From: Thermoflavifilum thermophilum
GTDB taxonomy: Bacteria > Bacteroidota > Bacteroidia > Chitinophagales > Chitinophagaceae
NCBI RefSeq assembly: GCF_900116565.1
Contig: NZ_FPCJ01000001.1
Location: 186,001 to 250,000, forward strand
Direction of reading: 5' to 3'
DNA length: 64,000 bases
Both the position numbers and the translations under genes were made by a program. Under the pieces are notes generated by a model. The model searched no databases and was not told the origin of the DNA. It saw only the letters and a list, made by a program, of their open reading frames with translations. Shown in pieces: positions 9,957 through 17,941 of this stretch (position 1 is the stretch's first letter; every line of letters begins with the position of its first letter).

Positions 9957-11510
9957 ATGCCTAACCAGATAAACGACGCCCTATTCCAGCTGATCAAAAC
10001 CCTTACCAAGGCTGAGAAACGCTATTTTCAGCTGTATCTCAAAAGCCGGAAAACAAAGGAAGATTTGTTGTTTGTGAAATTGTTCGATGTGCTGGATAAA
10101 ATGCAACACTATGATGAACGGGTGATTTTGCAGAAGATTCCAACCATTCGCAAATCGCAATTATCCAATTTAAAAGCACATTTATACAAACATTTGCTTA
10201 CCAGCCTGCGATTGCTGTACAAACAAAAAGATCCTTTGCTGGAATTGCGCGAGCAATACGATTTCGCCAGGGTATTGTTTGATAAGGGATTGTACCAGCA
10301 AAGCTTAAAAATGCTGAACAAGGTAAAAGAGCAAGCCCGCAAGCGCCATGAATTGCTGCTCTGGCAGGAAGTGCTGGAATTTGAAAAAGTTATTGAATCC
10401 AGGCATATCATGCATGATATTGAACATCGGGCTGCACGCCTGCGCGATGAGTCTAATCAGCTCAGCAAGCAGATTGCCAACCTCAGTTATCTGTCGAACC
10501 TGGCTTTGCAGATTTATGGACTTTATTTGCGGATTGGCCATGCCCGTAATGAACATGATGCCCGTACATTGAGCGATTTTTTTCAGGCTGCTACTCGCCA
10601 TATCGATCCATCCCGGCTGAGCCTGTATGAACAACTGTATTATTATCAGGCCTATAGCTGGTATTATTATACGCTGCAAGATTTTATTCATTATTTCAGA
10701 TATGCACAAAAGTGGGTGGACATCTTCCATCAACATCCCGCCCTGCTGGAAACCGATATGGGACTATATCTGAAAGGGATGAACAATTTGCTGAATGCTC
10801 ATTTTTACAACAACTATTATGAACGATATGTAACGGATCTCGAAAAGCTGGAACAAGTGATTACAACATATCAATCCCAATTTGATGATAATACGCTTAC
10901 TTCTGCTTTTGCCTATTTATATACTGCTCGCATCAACAAACATTTTCTGGAGGGCACTTTTACCGAAGGTCTTAAATGGGTTCCTGAAATCATTCAGGGC
11001 ATTGAACAATATCACGACAGGCTGGATCAGCATCGCATCATGGTGTTTTATTACAAAATTGCCTGCCTGTATTTTGGAAGTGGTGACAATGAAAATACAA
11101 TAGTATATCTCAATAAAATTATTCACCTGAAAGTGGGCGATTTGCATGCTGATTTGCAGTGCTTTGCACGCATTCTGCATCTGATTGCGCATTATGAACT
11201 GGAGAATTATACATTGGTGGAATATCTTGTGAAATCTGTATATCATTTCATTGCCAAAAACAAAGACCTGAGCGAAGTGATGCAGGAAATTATTCGTTTC
11301 CTGCGTAAAAATGTATATGCCCATCCCAGGGAACTCAAGCAGGCTTTTGCAGAGCTAAAAGATCGTTTGCTTGCCATCTCTAAAAATCCGTATGAGAAAC
11401 GTTCGTTTCTTTATCTGGATATTATTTCCTGGCTGGAGAGTAAAATCACCGGGCAAACCGTGCAGGATATCATTCGTGAAAAATTCATCAAACGGATTCC
11501 CAGATATTAG
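9957..11510 (+). CDS. Conserved helical protein of unknown function
   Basis: A 517-residue, strongly alpha-helical, Tyr/Leu/Lys-rich cytoplasmic protein without signal peptide or membrane segments. The helix pairs (for example residues 95-130, 190-260, 320-400) suggest TPR-like or other solenoid repeats, but no exact 34-residue consensus is evident by eye. The opening MPNQINDALFQLIKTLTKAEKR resembles uncharacterised Bacteroidota proteins found near leu genes, from memory of such annotations rather than a search. It is divergent from leuC (166 bp). I do not assign a function. Confidence 0.75.
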   Translation: MPNQINDALFQLIKTLTKAEKRYFQLYLKSRKTKEDLLFVKLFDVLDKMQHYDERVILQKIPTIRKSQLSNLKAHLYKHLLTSLRLLYKQKDPLLELREQYDFARVLFDKGLYQQSLKMLNKVKEQARKRHELLLWQEVLEFEKVIESRHIMHDIEHRAARLRDESNQLSKQIANLSYLSNLALQIYGLYLRIGHARNEHDARTLSDFFQAATRHIDPSRLSLYEQLYYYQAYSWYYYTLQDFIHYFRYAQKWVDIFHQHPALLETDMGLYLKGMNNLLNAHFYNNYYERYVTDLEKLEQVITTYQSQFDDNTLTSAFAYLYTARINKHFLEGTFTEGLKWVPEIIQGIEQYHDRLDQHRIMVFYYKIACLYFGSGDNENTIVYLNKIIHLKVGDLHADLQCFARILHLIAHYELENYTLVEYLVKSVYHFIAKNKDLSEVMQEIIRFLRKNVYAHPRELKQAFAELKDRLLAISKNPYEKRSFLYLDIISWLESKITGQTVQDIIREKFIKRIPRY

Positions 11511-11524
11511 TTTTTACTTTCTGA

Positions 11525-11860
11525 TTATTCTTCGATACCCAATTGCCTCCTGCCTTCATCGGTCATCATACTGAAATCCCACGGAGGCTCCCAAACAATA
11601 TTGACTTCAATTTTTCTATCCGGAAAAAGAGGTGCCAGTACATGATGAATACCCGCTTCAATAGCTTCGCCCAGGGGGCAATGAGGTGTGGAGAAAGTCA
11701 TCGTAATCACCAGCCGATCGGACTGTGAAAAATCAAGATCATACACCAAACCCAAATCAATAATATTCACAAACAACTCCGGATCTATGACCTGATGCAG
11801 GGCATCAATGGCCAACATTTTCTCGTTGAAGTGGGGATCTTGTATGGACAATTCCAGCAT
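11525..11860 (-). CDS. DUF59/SufT-like Fe-S cluster assembly protein
   Basis: A 111-residue MIP18/DUF59-family protein. The hallmark VIDPELFVNIIDLGLVYDL and the motif TFSTPHCPLGEAIEAG, with the conserved Cys of the family, are present. Such proteins (SufT, PaaD-like) help mature Fe-S proteins. The frame opens at 11860 and overlaps the preceding gene by 56 bp; an internal ATG at 11816-11818 would cut the overlap to 14 bp but leaves almost nothing before the first helix, so the start is uncertain. Position as last gene of a nitrosative-stress-type cluster fits a role in rebuilding damaged Fe-S clusters. Confidence 0.85.
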   Translation of the reverse strand: MLELSIQDPHFNEKMLAIDALHQVIDPELFVNIIDLGLVYDLDFSQSDRLVITMTFSTPHCPLGEAIEAGIHHVLAPLFPDRKIEVNIVWEPPWDFSMMTDEGRRQLGIEE

Positions 11861-13121
11861 GTTCGGGAATTTGTACGCGATGAAACAAAATCTGTATTAC
11901 ATTCCACCCATAGCATAAACTCATACCCAGCCAACACAAACTACCTGCATAATCCAGCACACGATTCTGCAACAATACACCTGCAAACAACAACAGCAAT
12001 GATGCAAGGTATAATCTAAACTGCCATTGCAGTCGCCATTCTGCATACAGCTGCCTGGGCAGGGGCACTTTAAACTTACCGTTCCATTGTTTGTATCGGT
12101 CATTCCACACAATAAAGGGCAAGGTTTTGAATGTTTGACCTAAAATTAAACTGCTTACCCAACCCATCAGCAACAGCATGCCATATATCATGCTCCATTG
12201 ATGATCACGATCATACACAACAGGAATAGAAGTTATGGCAAATACCAAAAATAAAAATGACAATACACTATGTTTCATTTGCAAATCAAGTGGTTTTCTG
12301 ACCCGATGCTGATAAGCATCATACAAATAAGCCAGATGAAAAACAATGCCTGCAACCACCAGTGCTACACTGATCCAGATCCATGCATGAATGCCTGTCA
12401 GCCAGGATAGCACCACAAATGACAACAAACCGATATTCTGCAACACAAATGCCCGGTTAAGCAAATAGGATTTTTTTGATTTGCCTAACAAAAACATGGG
12501 AATCAACTGGGTACTCACACCCGTAATCAGCTGCAAAAACCATCCAGCCATGCCTACATGAGCGTGAATCTTCAACCAGGTTGGTATGGGAACGCGCGAC
12601 ACGGGATGCACAAACTGTAAGGCTGTCCACCATCCCAATGTAGTGGTGAATACAAACCAACATGCTGCAGAAATCATAAAACATTTGCGAATATGATGCC
12701 TGTCACAATGCCCACCAGTAGCCCATACATTAATCAGATACATAACACTTGCTATCCATATCAAACTTCCTCCGGAAAGCATCCACCAACCGGGATGAAA
12801 CCACCAGAAAGAACTAATCAGCAACAAAGCACCGGCAAATACACAACAGAAACTGAACAGCGATAAACGACTGCTGAACAAATCATGTTCACATATTACC
12901 GGCAACAGCTGATAAGTGGCGCCCATCATAATCATGCTTGCCCATCCCACGGTAAACATGTGTACCAATGCCACGATATGTGGTGCAGCATAATGTCCGT
13001 TTAATTCAGGCACTACCCATAATAAAGCCAAAGCGATGCACAGCAAAAAGAAAGCACCACCTGCATAAAAAGGCAATACGGCATAATTCCTGGGTGCTTT
13101 TCCTATGTTGATATCAGCCAT
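11805..13121 (-). CDS. Multi-spanning heme-copper-oxidase/NnrS-like membrane protein
   Basis: A 438-residue inner-membrane protein with about 12 hydrophobic segments. Conserved-looking His residues sit in helices (PHIVALVHMFTVGW about 46-59; KIHAHVGMAGWFLQLITG about 183-200), a pattern that recalls heme-binding subunits I of oxidases and NnrS-type proteins of NO metabolism. The canonical oxidase Cu-B and Tyr motifs are not evident, so catalysis of O2 or NO reduction cannot be claimed. Its neighbours (Ric, hemerythrin, DUF2249, Rrf2) point to nitric oxide tolerance. It overlaps the DUF2249 gene by 8 bp, indicating translational coupling. Confidence 0.7.
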   Translation of the reverse strand: MADINIGKAPRNYAVLPFYAGGAFFLLCIALALLWVVPELNGHYAAPHIVALVHMFTVGWASMIMMGATYQLLPVICEHDLFSSRLSLFSFCCVFAGALLLISSFWWFHPGWWMLSGGSLIWIASVMYLINVWATGGHCDRHHIRKCFMISAACWFVFTTTLGWWTALQFVHPVSRVPIPTWLKIHAHVGMAGWFLQLITGVSTQLIPMFLLGKSKKSYLLNRAFVLQNIGLLSFVVLSWLTGIHAWIWISVALVVAGIVFHLAYLYDAYQHRVRKPLDLQMKHSVLSFLFLVFAITSIPVVYDRDHQWSMIYGMLLLMGWVSSLILGQTFKTLPFIVWNDRYKQWNGKFKVPLPRQLYAEWRLQWQFRLYLASLLLLFAGVLLQNRVLDYAGSLCWLGMSLCYGWNVIQILFHRVQIPEHAGIVHTRSPLQRENVGH

Positions 13122-13959
13122 TTTTAGCTATTTGCACAATCAGCAACCACACTTCCGTTTCAGAAATTTTATAAATGTACGTACGATAATGTGCATCATG
13201 CAATTCTTCCAGCAAATACACCGGTACCCGCTTGTGCTGTACCAGCAAGGCATCCCCGGGCTTCAGGTCAGGTAATGCAGCCAGAATTGTTTGCATCGGT
13301 TGTGGCATCTCCAGTGCGCGCACGTCAAGAAACCGACGTTTATGTTCCGGATATTGCTGCAATAATTCTTCCCATTTCTGTTGATTGCAGTAGATTACAG
13401 CCGGTGTGTCATCATCCGTTTGCAACAGATCAACAGATGCTGATGCGGGTTTCAGAAAATAGGTGTAAAACAAATCCTGCGATTTGGCAATGGTGTGTGA
13501 CTCTGCTCCTTTCTTGCCTAAAAGCTGGATGAGAGGCACAGGCTCAAAAGTGTTGATGATGCATAAGATGCCGCCTGGTTGTATTTTTTCATATGCTTTT
13601 AAAATATCCTGCAAAGGATCTTTTCCCTGTTGCAGTGTTTCACGCACATCCATGTGCACAACCTGCTGTTCCTGTATCTGTTTAAGCCAAGGCGGTATAT
13701 CATGCAACGATGGCTCTATTCTGATCTCCTGATCATCCACCCATTGAAAACCCATTTTTTCCAATGCCTCACGAAAGGCTTCAACCGAACAGCCTCCCAT
13801 GGCAGCTGCATCGGCTACAGTTACGCGGGAAGCAAACAGTTTTCTCAACAAGGGATTTTTTAATTTCTCAAGGGGTTTTGCCAATCCCGCTATTACATTA
13901 ATCGCTTCAGGCTTCTCTCGAATAATAGAAGCAATGCGGGTTCTTGCATGTACAACCAT
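13114..13959 (-). CDS. DUF1858-DUF2249 tandem-domain protein
   Basis: A 281-residue cytoplasmic protein. Residues 1-65 match the DUF1858 helical domain (RIASIIREKPEAINVI); two DUF2249 (SirA/TusA-like) domains follow, at about 95-170 (HMDVRETLQQGKDPLQ) and 205-275 (FLDVRALEMPQPMQTI). DUF2249 domains are small alpha/beta folds commonly encoded beside hemerythrin and Ric proteins in anaerobic or nitrosative stress clusters. Biochemical activity is unknown. It lies between the hemerythrin gene (31 bp gap) and the membrane protein gene (8 bp overlap). Confidence 0.82.
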   Translation of the reverse strand: MVVHARTRIASIIREKPEAINVIAGLAKPLEKLKNPLLRKLFASRVTVADAAAMGGCSVEAFREALEKMGFQWVDDQEIRIEPSLHDIPPWLKQIQEQQVVHMDVRETLQQGKDPLQDILKAYEKIQPGGILCIINTFEPVPLIQLLGKKGAESHTIAKSQDLFYTYFLKPASASVDLLQTDDDTPAVIYCNQQKWEELLQQYPEHKRRFLDVRALEMPQPMQTILAALPDLKPGDALLVQHKRVPVYLLEELHDAHYRTYIYKISETEVWLLIVQIAKNG

Positions 13960-13990
13960 GGTTTTAAGTTTTCACAGTTCTTACACTGCA

Positions 13991-14467
13991 TTACCAGAAT
14001 ACATCAGCATAATCATCATGCACGGATTGCTGGTGAAGATCTGCAATGGGATGGCTAACCTCGGCAAGAAACTGAGCGGGCAATATATTCTCCAGATGCG
14101 GGAACAAAACATCTTCTTCATAATGAATATGTGCCATCAGCAAATCAATCAGCTTCAGATATGCTTCCTTTTCCCGCTGCTGCTGATAAAAAATCTTTCT
14201 GATCTGCCGGCGAATCTGATTATGTTCCTGATAACCTCTTGTGGATAATTCATCGTGTATTCTGCCAAACAACAAATTCTCTTCTTCACTCAGATGCTCG
14301 CGTAAATGATTGAACCAGAAATAACGGACATATTGCCATAAGCGATGAAGATCCACATTTTTTTTAATTCCCTGTTTCAATCGCCAGCAAAACATCAGGT
14401 CATAATGATGATCCCTGCCCAGGGAAGCCATCGTACCATCGCGATGCACCATAACTTTCTTTTTCAT
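13991..14467 (-). CDS. Hemerythrin-domain protein
   Basis: A 158-residue protein when started at the ATG 14465-14467 (the frame extends to a TTG at 14473). A four-helix hemerythrin fold is indicated by spaced metal ligands: LGRDHHYDL, FNHLREHLSEEE and MAHIHYEEDVLFPHLE. Such proteins carry a non-heme di-iron centre that binds O2 or NO or senses redox state. It is embedded between Ric and the DUF2249 protein on the same strand, so it is probably part of the same NO/ROS protection operon. Confidence 0.88.
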   Translation of the reverse strand: MKKKVMVHRDGTMASLGRDHHYDLMFCWRLKQGIKKNVDLHRLWQYVRYFWFNHLREHLSEEENLLFGRIHDELSTRGYQEHNQIRRQIRKIFYQQQREKEAYLKLIDLLMAHIHYEEDVLFPHLENILPAQFLAEVSHPIADLHQQSVHDDYADVFW

Positions 14468-14533
14468 ATGCAACGGTTTAGAGGCAATGTTCCTCTAAGT
14501 TAATTCATTCTGAGCAATCCCGAAATCTGCCCT

Positions 14534-15493
14534 TCATCCTGCCACAACATTCTTCTGTTTTTCCATTTCTATGGCTTTGGGAAATAAAATATTGTTTTCC
14601 AGATGAATATGCTGATATAAATCCTTTTCAAATTCATCGAGTTTCTGATATAACAACCGATAGCTTTCACAGCCATCTTCCGGAACCTGATATCCGCCGG
14701 AAGTGTCATGAATGGCTTTCATGAGCTTCGCCGCTTCATCATGATCCATCATCATCATATTCACCGGATTTTCAATAGTACCGAAAGGTGGATGCTGAAA
14801 AGATCTGTTTTCACGAGCACATTTTACCATCTCTTTGATAAACGGGAATAAAATCCGTTCTTCCTTGATCTGATGCGAAAGCATTTCTGATGTCAATGCA
14901 GCCACATGCTGAGCTATGGGTAAAAGTTCCGGATGACTGGCGCCATGCCGTTGCGCAACTTTTTCACTTAATTCGCGCAACATGGGAGCAGTGTTGCTCA
15001 CATATTTGTGATGTACATTTACAATATAATCACACAAAAAATCCAGCTCCCATTCATCAAAATGATGAAGCCTGTCTTCCGGTAAACGTTCTGCCTCCGC
15101 CAAAGCCTTGCTCACTTCCTCAATCTGCAAACCTGCATCCCGACAGGCTTCATCCAGAGTTTTGCTGCCATGACAGCAGAAATCAATACCTAATTTCAAG
15201 AACACATTTGCCTTGCGCTGATCACTTGCTGCAATGGCTCCTACCGTCTGTGGCTCATGAAGTTTTTTTTTACCAATTTCTACTTCCCACCACTGCGGAC
15301 CCTGTTGCTTGTATTCCCACGTAAATGTATCGCCGCGTTCTGCCAGCAATTGATAATACAGCGGTTTGGGATCATGGTCATTCAGAATGCTGAAACTATC
15401 TCCTTCTTTCAGCTCATCGAAATGCTGGAAAATAGTTGGATGCTTCAACTTGGGCGGAATCTGGGTAACATCCAATTGGTGCGTGTGTGCCAT
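14534..15493 (-). CDS. Iron-sulfur cluster repair di-iron protein (Ric/ScdA/YtfE type) with DUF2249 N-domain
   Basis: A 319-residue protein from ATG 15491-15493. Three modules are visible: a DUF2249-like domain (about 5-78, FQHFDELKEGDSFSI), a ScdA_N domain (about 84-135, KANVFLKLGIDFCCHG with the paired Cys at 106-107) and a hemerythrin-like di-iron domain (about 150-310, with HHKYV, HQIKEE, DHDEA and HIHLENN ligand motifs). Ric proteins restore Fe-S clusters damaged by NO or peroxide. The DUF2249 fusion links it with the separate DUF2249 protein downstream. It is preceded closely by the small membrane protein gene. Confidence 0.9.
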   Translation of the reverse strand: MAHTHQLDVTQIPPKLKHPTIFQHFDELKEGDSFSILNDHDPKPLYYQLLAERGDTFTWEYKQQGPQWWEVEIGKKKLHEPQTVGAIAASDQRKANVFLKLGIDFCCHGSKTLDEACRDAGLQIEEVSKALAEAERLPEDRLHHFDEWELDFLCDYIVNVHHKYVSNTAPMLRELSEKVAQRHGASHPELLPIAQHVAALTSEMLSHQIKEERILFPFIKEMVKCARENRSFQHPPFGTIENPVNMMMMDHDEAAKLMKAIHDTSGGYQVPEDGCESYRLLYQKLDEFEKDLYQHIHLENNILFPKAIEMEKQKNVVAG

Positions 15494-15505
15494 AATGATC
15501 AATGT

Positions 15506-16021
15506 TTAATGTGAAACCATATATTTTGATGAAACAGAAAAAATTTTCATGGTTTTCCATCCGAGAAAAAGCAAACAAGGAATTTTCAGCAACTCAGTCC
15601 CAACAAATACCCAATGAATGGTTGTCATGGGTAACACATGCCCCTGAATAACTTGCTGCGCCTGCCTGTCGAGCACCGGAAAAAGCCAGCACGATTCTGC
15701 AAGCATGATGAGCATCAAACCAACCCATCCTATCCACAATGTGCTGAATAACTTGCCTGCACGCAACAGGCTGAGCAACAATAACAGAAAAAACATCCAC
15801 TGAACCATTTGTGATGTTTGGAAAACAACTCTCCCCACTTCAACACCTATTGACAAACTCAGATGAGGAGCCTGAAACTTGACAGGTGCCTCCATAAAAC
15901 TAATGGCCGAGAAAAAACCCAGCCATACAAAGCTGATCAATACTACCAAACCATCAGTTATAAAAGATTGTTTGTGATTGTTTGCTGAAACCGGCTGTAT
16001 AGTTTTTGCAATCTGTTCCAT
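15506..16021 (-). CDS. Small multi-spanning membrane protein of the stress cluster
   Basis: A 171-residue inner-membrane protein with four hydrophobic segments (about 24-45, 75-95, 98-118, 135-160). The overall pattern, with FFSAISFMEAPVKF in the first loop, recalls DUF4149/TMEM205-like proteins, but that is an impression and not a match. It lies 12 bp upstream of the Ric gene and 47 bp downstream of the Rrf2 regulator, all on the minus strand, so it is probably part of the NO/Fe-S stress operon. Function unknown. Confidence 0.75.
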   Translation of the reverse strand: MEQIAKTIQPVSANNHKQSFITDGLVVLISFVWLGFFSAISFMEAPVKFQAPHLSLSIGVEVGRVVFQTSQMVQWMFFLLLLLSLLRAGKLFSTLWIGWVGLMLIMLAESCWLFPVLDRQAQQVIQGHVLPMTTIHWVFVGTELLKIPCLLFLGWKTMKIFSVSSKYMVSH

Positions 16022-16041
16022 ACATAAAAAATAAAAATACC

Positions 16042-16077
16042 TTTTTATCTTTTTTATGAGTAAATTTTTTATCTTTT
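16042..16077 (-). promoter_or_regulatory. Direct repeat TTTTTATCTTTT between regulator and operon
   Basis: The 12-mer TTTTTATCTTTT occurs at 16042-16053 and again at 16066-16077, 24 bp apart, about two helical turns. It spans the short gap between the Rrf2 gene and the membrane protein gene and overlaps the Rrf2 stop. Spacing on one face of the helix would suit a dimer-binding site, but the region is A+T-rich and chance is likely enough. Confidence 0.25.
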
Positions 16078-16500
16078 CAATACAGGTTTTTCAGCATCCT
16101 CCTCAGCAAACTGGGCAATGGTCATAGATCGCAAGGAATTTCTGATTTCATCCCTGATTTGCTTGAAATCATCGTGCAACGGACATGGACGCGCATCCGA
16201 ACAATAACGAAGACCTAACGCACAGCCTTCAAATACATCCGGTCCGTCCATAGCTACTACCACTTCCTCCAAAGTTTGTTTCATAGCTCTTTTATCTAAA
16301 TAAAAGCCACCATTAGGTCCTTTGGCAGACTGAATGATATTCCGCTTGCTAAGAAACTGCAGAATCTTAGCGATAAAATGCACAGGCGAATCAATTCCTT
16401 TGGCAACTTCTCGTATGCTTACCTTTTTTCCATTCCTGCTTTGATGAGCAATAAAAATAACTGCCCGAATTGCATATTCACAGCTTTTGGAAAAAATCAT
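16069..16500 (-). CDS. Rrf2-family Fe-S transcriptional regulator (NsrR/IscR-like)
   Basis: A 143-residue regulator with the Rrf2 winged helix (CEYAIRAVIFIAHQ, VSIREVAKGIDSPVHFIAKILQ, the wing GPNGGFYL at 61-68) and three Cys at 93, 100 and 106 (C-x6-C-x5-C), the place where NsrR and IscR bind an Fe-S cluster. NsrR has C-x4-C-x5-C and IscR C-x5-C-x5-C, so the spacing here is one or two longer. Given the genes downstream, an NO- or redox-sensing repressor of the cluster is the natural reading. Confidence 0.9.
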   Translation of the reverse strand: MIFSKSCEYAIRAVIFIAHQSRNGKKVSIREVAKGIDSPVHFIAKILQFLSKRNIIQSAKGPNGGFYLDKRAMKQTLEEVVVAMDGPDVFEGCALGLRYCSDARPCPLHDDFKQIRDEIRNSLRSMTIAQFAEEDAEKPVLKR

Positions 16501-16516
16501 GTGATTTGATTTGTAG

Positions 16517-16524
16517 CAAAGTTA
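16517..16524 (-). promoter_or_regulatory. Candidate -7 box of the Rrf2 gene
   Basis: On the minus strand TAACTTTG fits the Bacteroidota TAnnTTTG consensus exactly, 16 bp before the ATG. No clear TTG lies at the expected upstream distance; the upstream region is a run of A and T. Confidence 0.4.
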
Positions 16525-16709
16525 TAAAATTAAAAATAATAAATAAAAGAGTTTTTTGTCTATAATATGATTTAACATTCATTTGACATGTCTATGGAAC
16601 AAGCAATATTTCAAACAGATGATAAATTTTAAATGCTAAAAGTATATGGCAAATTCGAGCATGATGTTTGTTATCAAATTGTCAATGGTTTCACTTAAAA
16701 ACATATGCT

Positions 16710-16940
16710 ATGAGAAAGATGATGATGGCAGCGATGCTATTTGCCGCTGCAGGCCTCATGCTGATGGCCTTCCGCCCCTCGCCCACCACGGGTTCATCGC
16801 AATCATTATCCGCCTCAGCCGTAGTGGATACGGTTCCTGCTCATGCTGATTCTACCTCAGGAACTGATACTGCGGGTGAAAAAACGGATACTCCCGCCAT
16901 CCAGGTGGACACTGGTAGTACCACACCACCTGGTATTTGA
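16710..16940 (+). CDS. Small secreted Ser/Thr/Asp-rich protein
   Basis: A 76-residue protein starting at ATG 16710 (MRKMMMAAMLFAAAG), which gives a clean signal peptide; a longer upstream frame adds 14 residues without likeness to a secretion signal. The mature part is low-complexity and rich in Thr, Ser, Asp and Pro with repeated DT pairs. No lipobox Cys is present. Function unknown; it resembles other small exported disordered proteins of this genome (26454-26657). A strong terminator follows 10 bp after the stop. Confidence 0.6.
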   Translation: MRKMMMAAMLFAAAGLMLMAFRPSPTTGSSQSLSASAVVDTVPAHADSTSGTDTAGEKTDTPAIQVDTGSTTPPGI

Positions 16941-16949
16941 GCAGCTACC

Positions 16950-16986
16950 TGTGCATGGCAAAATTGCCATGCACATTTTTTTATTT
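16950..16986 (+). terminator. Intrinsic terminator after the small secreted gene
   Basis: An 11-bp perfect stem (GTGCATGGCAA 16951-16961 with TTGCCATGCAC 16964-16974) is followed by an A and a run of T to about 16983. It sits directly after the stop at 16940 and separates this gene from the convergent one ending at 17000. Confidence 0.85.
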
Positions 16987-16999
16987 ACATCAAAATATC

Positions 17000-17836
17000 T
17001 TACCGAAAATGATACATGAGCTGAGCTGTGAAAAAGAAGAAAGATTCTGATTCCTGATGAGTAAAACCGGGAGTATGGGTTGGAAATATCCAGTAGGGTG
17101 TAAAGGAAGCTTCCCACTGAGAAAGTTTCACGGATAACGGTAGATGAAGTTCCAGGGATAACAACTGGTATTGTTTCACGGCTTTTTGTTGCTGCTCAGT
17201 GATTTCCTGCAGTGGTAAATCGGGTACCAAAGAGGATTGCCGAAGGGTTTTGGTGTAATATGTTTTATAAAAAGTTTGTGTGCCTGCATCCAAAGCTACA
17301 ACAGGTTTACATATAAACACTGGCTTATGCAACAATGTGAGGGGAATGCCTATTTGGAGCTGATTGAGCCAGTCATGCGAATCTGTGCTTATTACATAAC
17401 TCGTTTCCAATGATGTTTCAATATGTGGAGAAGTATACATGAGATTGATATCACCAATTCCTTTGAGTGACGAAAGCAGATCGGCCTGTGCTGTGTCCAT
17501 CCAGTACTGGCTGTATGAAAAAATAACGGAGATTCTTTTGCTTGCATGCCATACATAGCCGGGTGTGAGACTGATTCCTTCCCAGGTTTTTCCTTGCTGG
17601 CCAGCGTGCAGATAGCTGAGCATACTCAGGAAAAATCCGGGTTTTGAAGTAAGTGTAAGGGAAGGCATCCAATAAGCCATGGAGGTGGAATCACGCCGAC
17701 CACCATAAGTGAATTGGGAAAGATAGGTAATACCTGCATGCAGTTTCAATGCAGAAGTTGAATCAGTGGTTTGTGCCGAGGCTGGCCGGCAAAGCATAAA
17801 GGAAATGAACAGAATACCGGATATCCTTCTCCACAT
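17000..17836 (-). CDS. Outer-membrane beta-barrel-like secreted protein, unknown function
   Basis: A 278-residue protein with a signal peptide ending ASAQ (about 22) and alternating polar/hydrophobic strands throughout, ending in the aromatic-rich strand TAQLMYHFR with a C-terminal aromatic/Arg pair as in barrel proteins. The strand-turn pattern suggests a barrel of about 10-12 strands of the kind annotated as DUF-type outer-membrane or transporter-like proteins in Bacteroidota. I cannot name a family. It lies downstream of the Ala/Thr/Gln-rich protein gene and is separated from it by a terminator. Confidence 0.65.
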   Translation of the reverse strand: MWRRISGILFISFMLCRPASAQTTDSTSALKLHAGITYLSQFTYGGRRDSTSMAYWMPSLTLTSKPGFFLSMLSYLHAGQQGKTWEGISLTPGYVWHASKRISVIFSYSQYWMDTAQADLLSSLKGIGDINLMYTSPHIETSLETSYVISTDSHDWLNQLQIGIPLTLLHKPVFICKPVVALDAGTQTFYKTYYTKTLRQSSLVPDLPLQEITEQQQKAVKQYQLLSLELHLPLSVKLSQWEASFTPYWIFPTHTPGFTHQESESFFFFTAQLMYHFR

Positions 17837-17852
17837 GGAATAAGATTTTGAA

Positions 17853-17872
17853 CCTGCCTGCCGGCAGGCAGG
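17853..17872. repeat. Perfect 20-bp palindrome, REP-like
   Basis: CCTGCCTGCCGGCAGGCAGG is a perfect palindrome. A second, slightly altered copy (TTGCCTACTGGCAGGCAGG) lies 30 bp away inside the loop of the neighbouring terminator. Such short GC-rich palindromes occur as dispersed extragenic elements in Bacteroidota genomes. Confidence 0.7.
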
Positions 17873-17880
17873 AGTGAAGT

Positions 17881-17929
17881 AAAAAAGGATCGGGAAGTGA
17901 CTTGCCTACTGGCAGGCAGGTCCCGATCC
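17881..17929 (-). terminator. Intrinsic terminator with an inserted palindrome in its loop
   Basis: Stem GGATCGGGA (17887-17895) pairs with TCCCGATCC (17921-17929); on the minus strand it is followed by six T (17886-17881). The 25-base loop contains a variant copy of the neighbouring palindromic repeat. It lies 12 bp after the stop of the 17942-18526 gene. Confidence 0.8.
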
Positions 17930-17941
17930 TGTGGTTAAAAA

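Noticed and set aside
16501..16709. Riboswitch or small RNA before the small secreted gene
   Set aside because: A+T-rich with no stable hairpin or known aptamer pattern visible.
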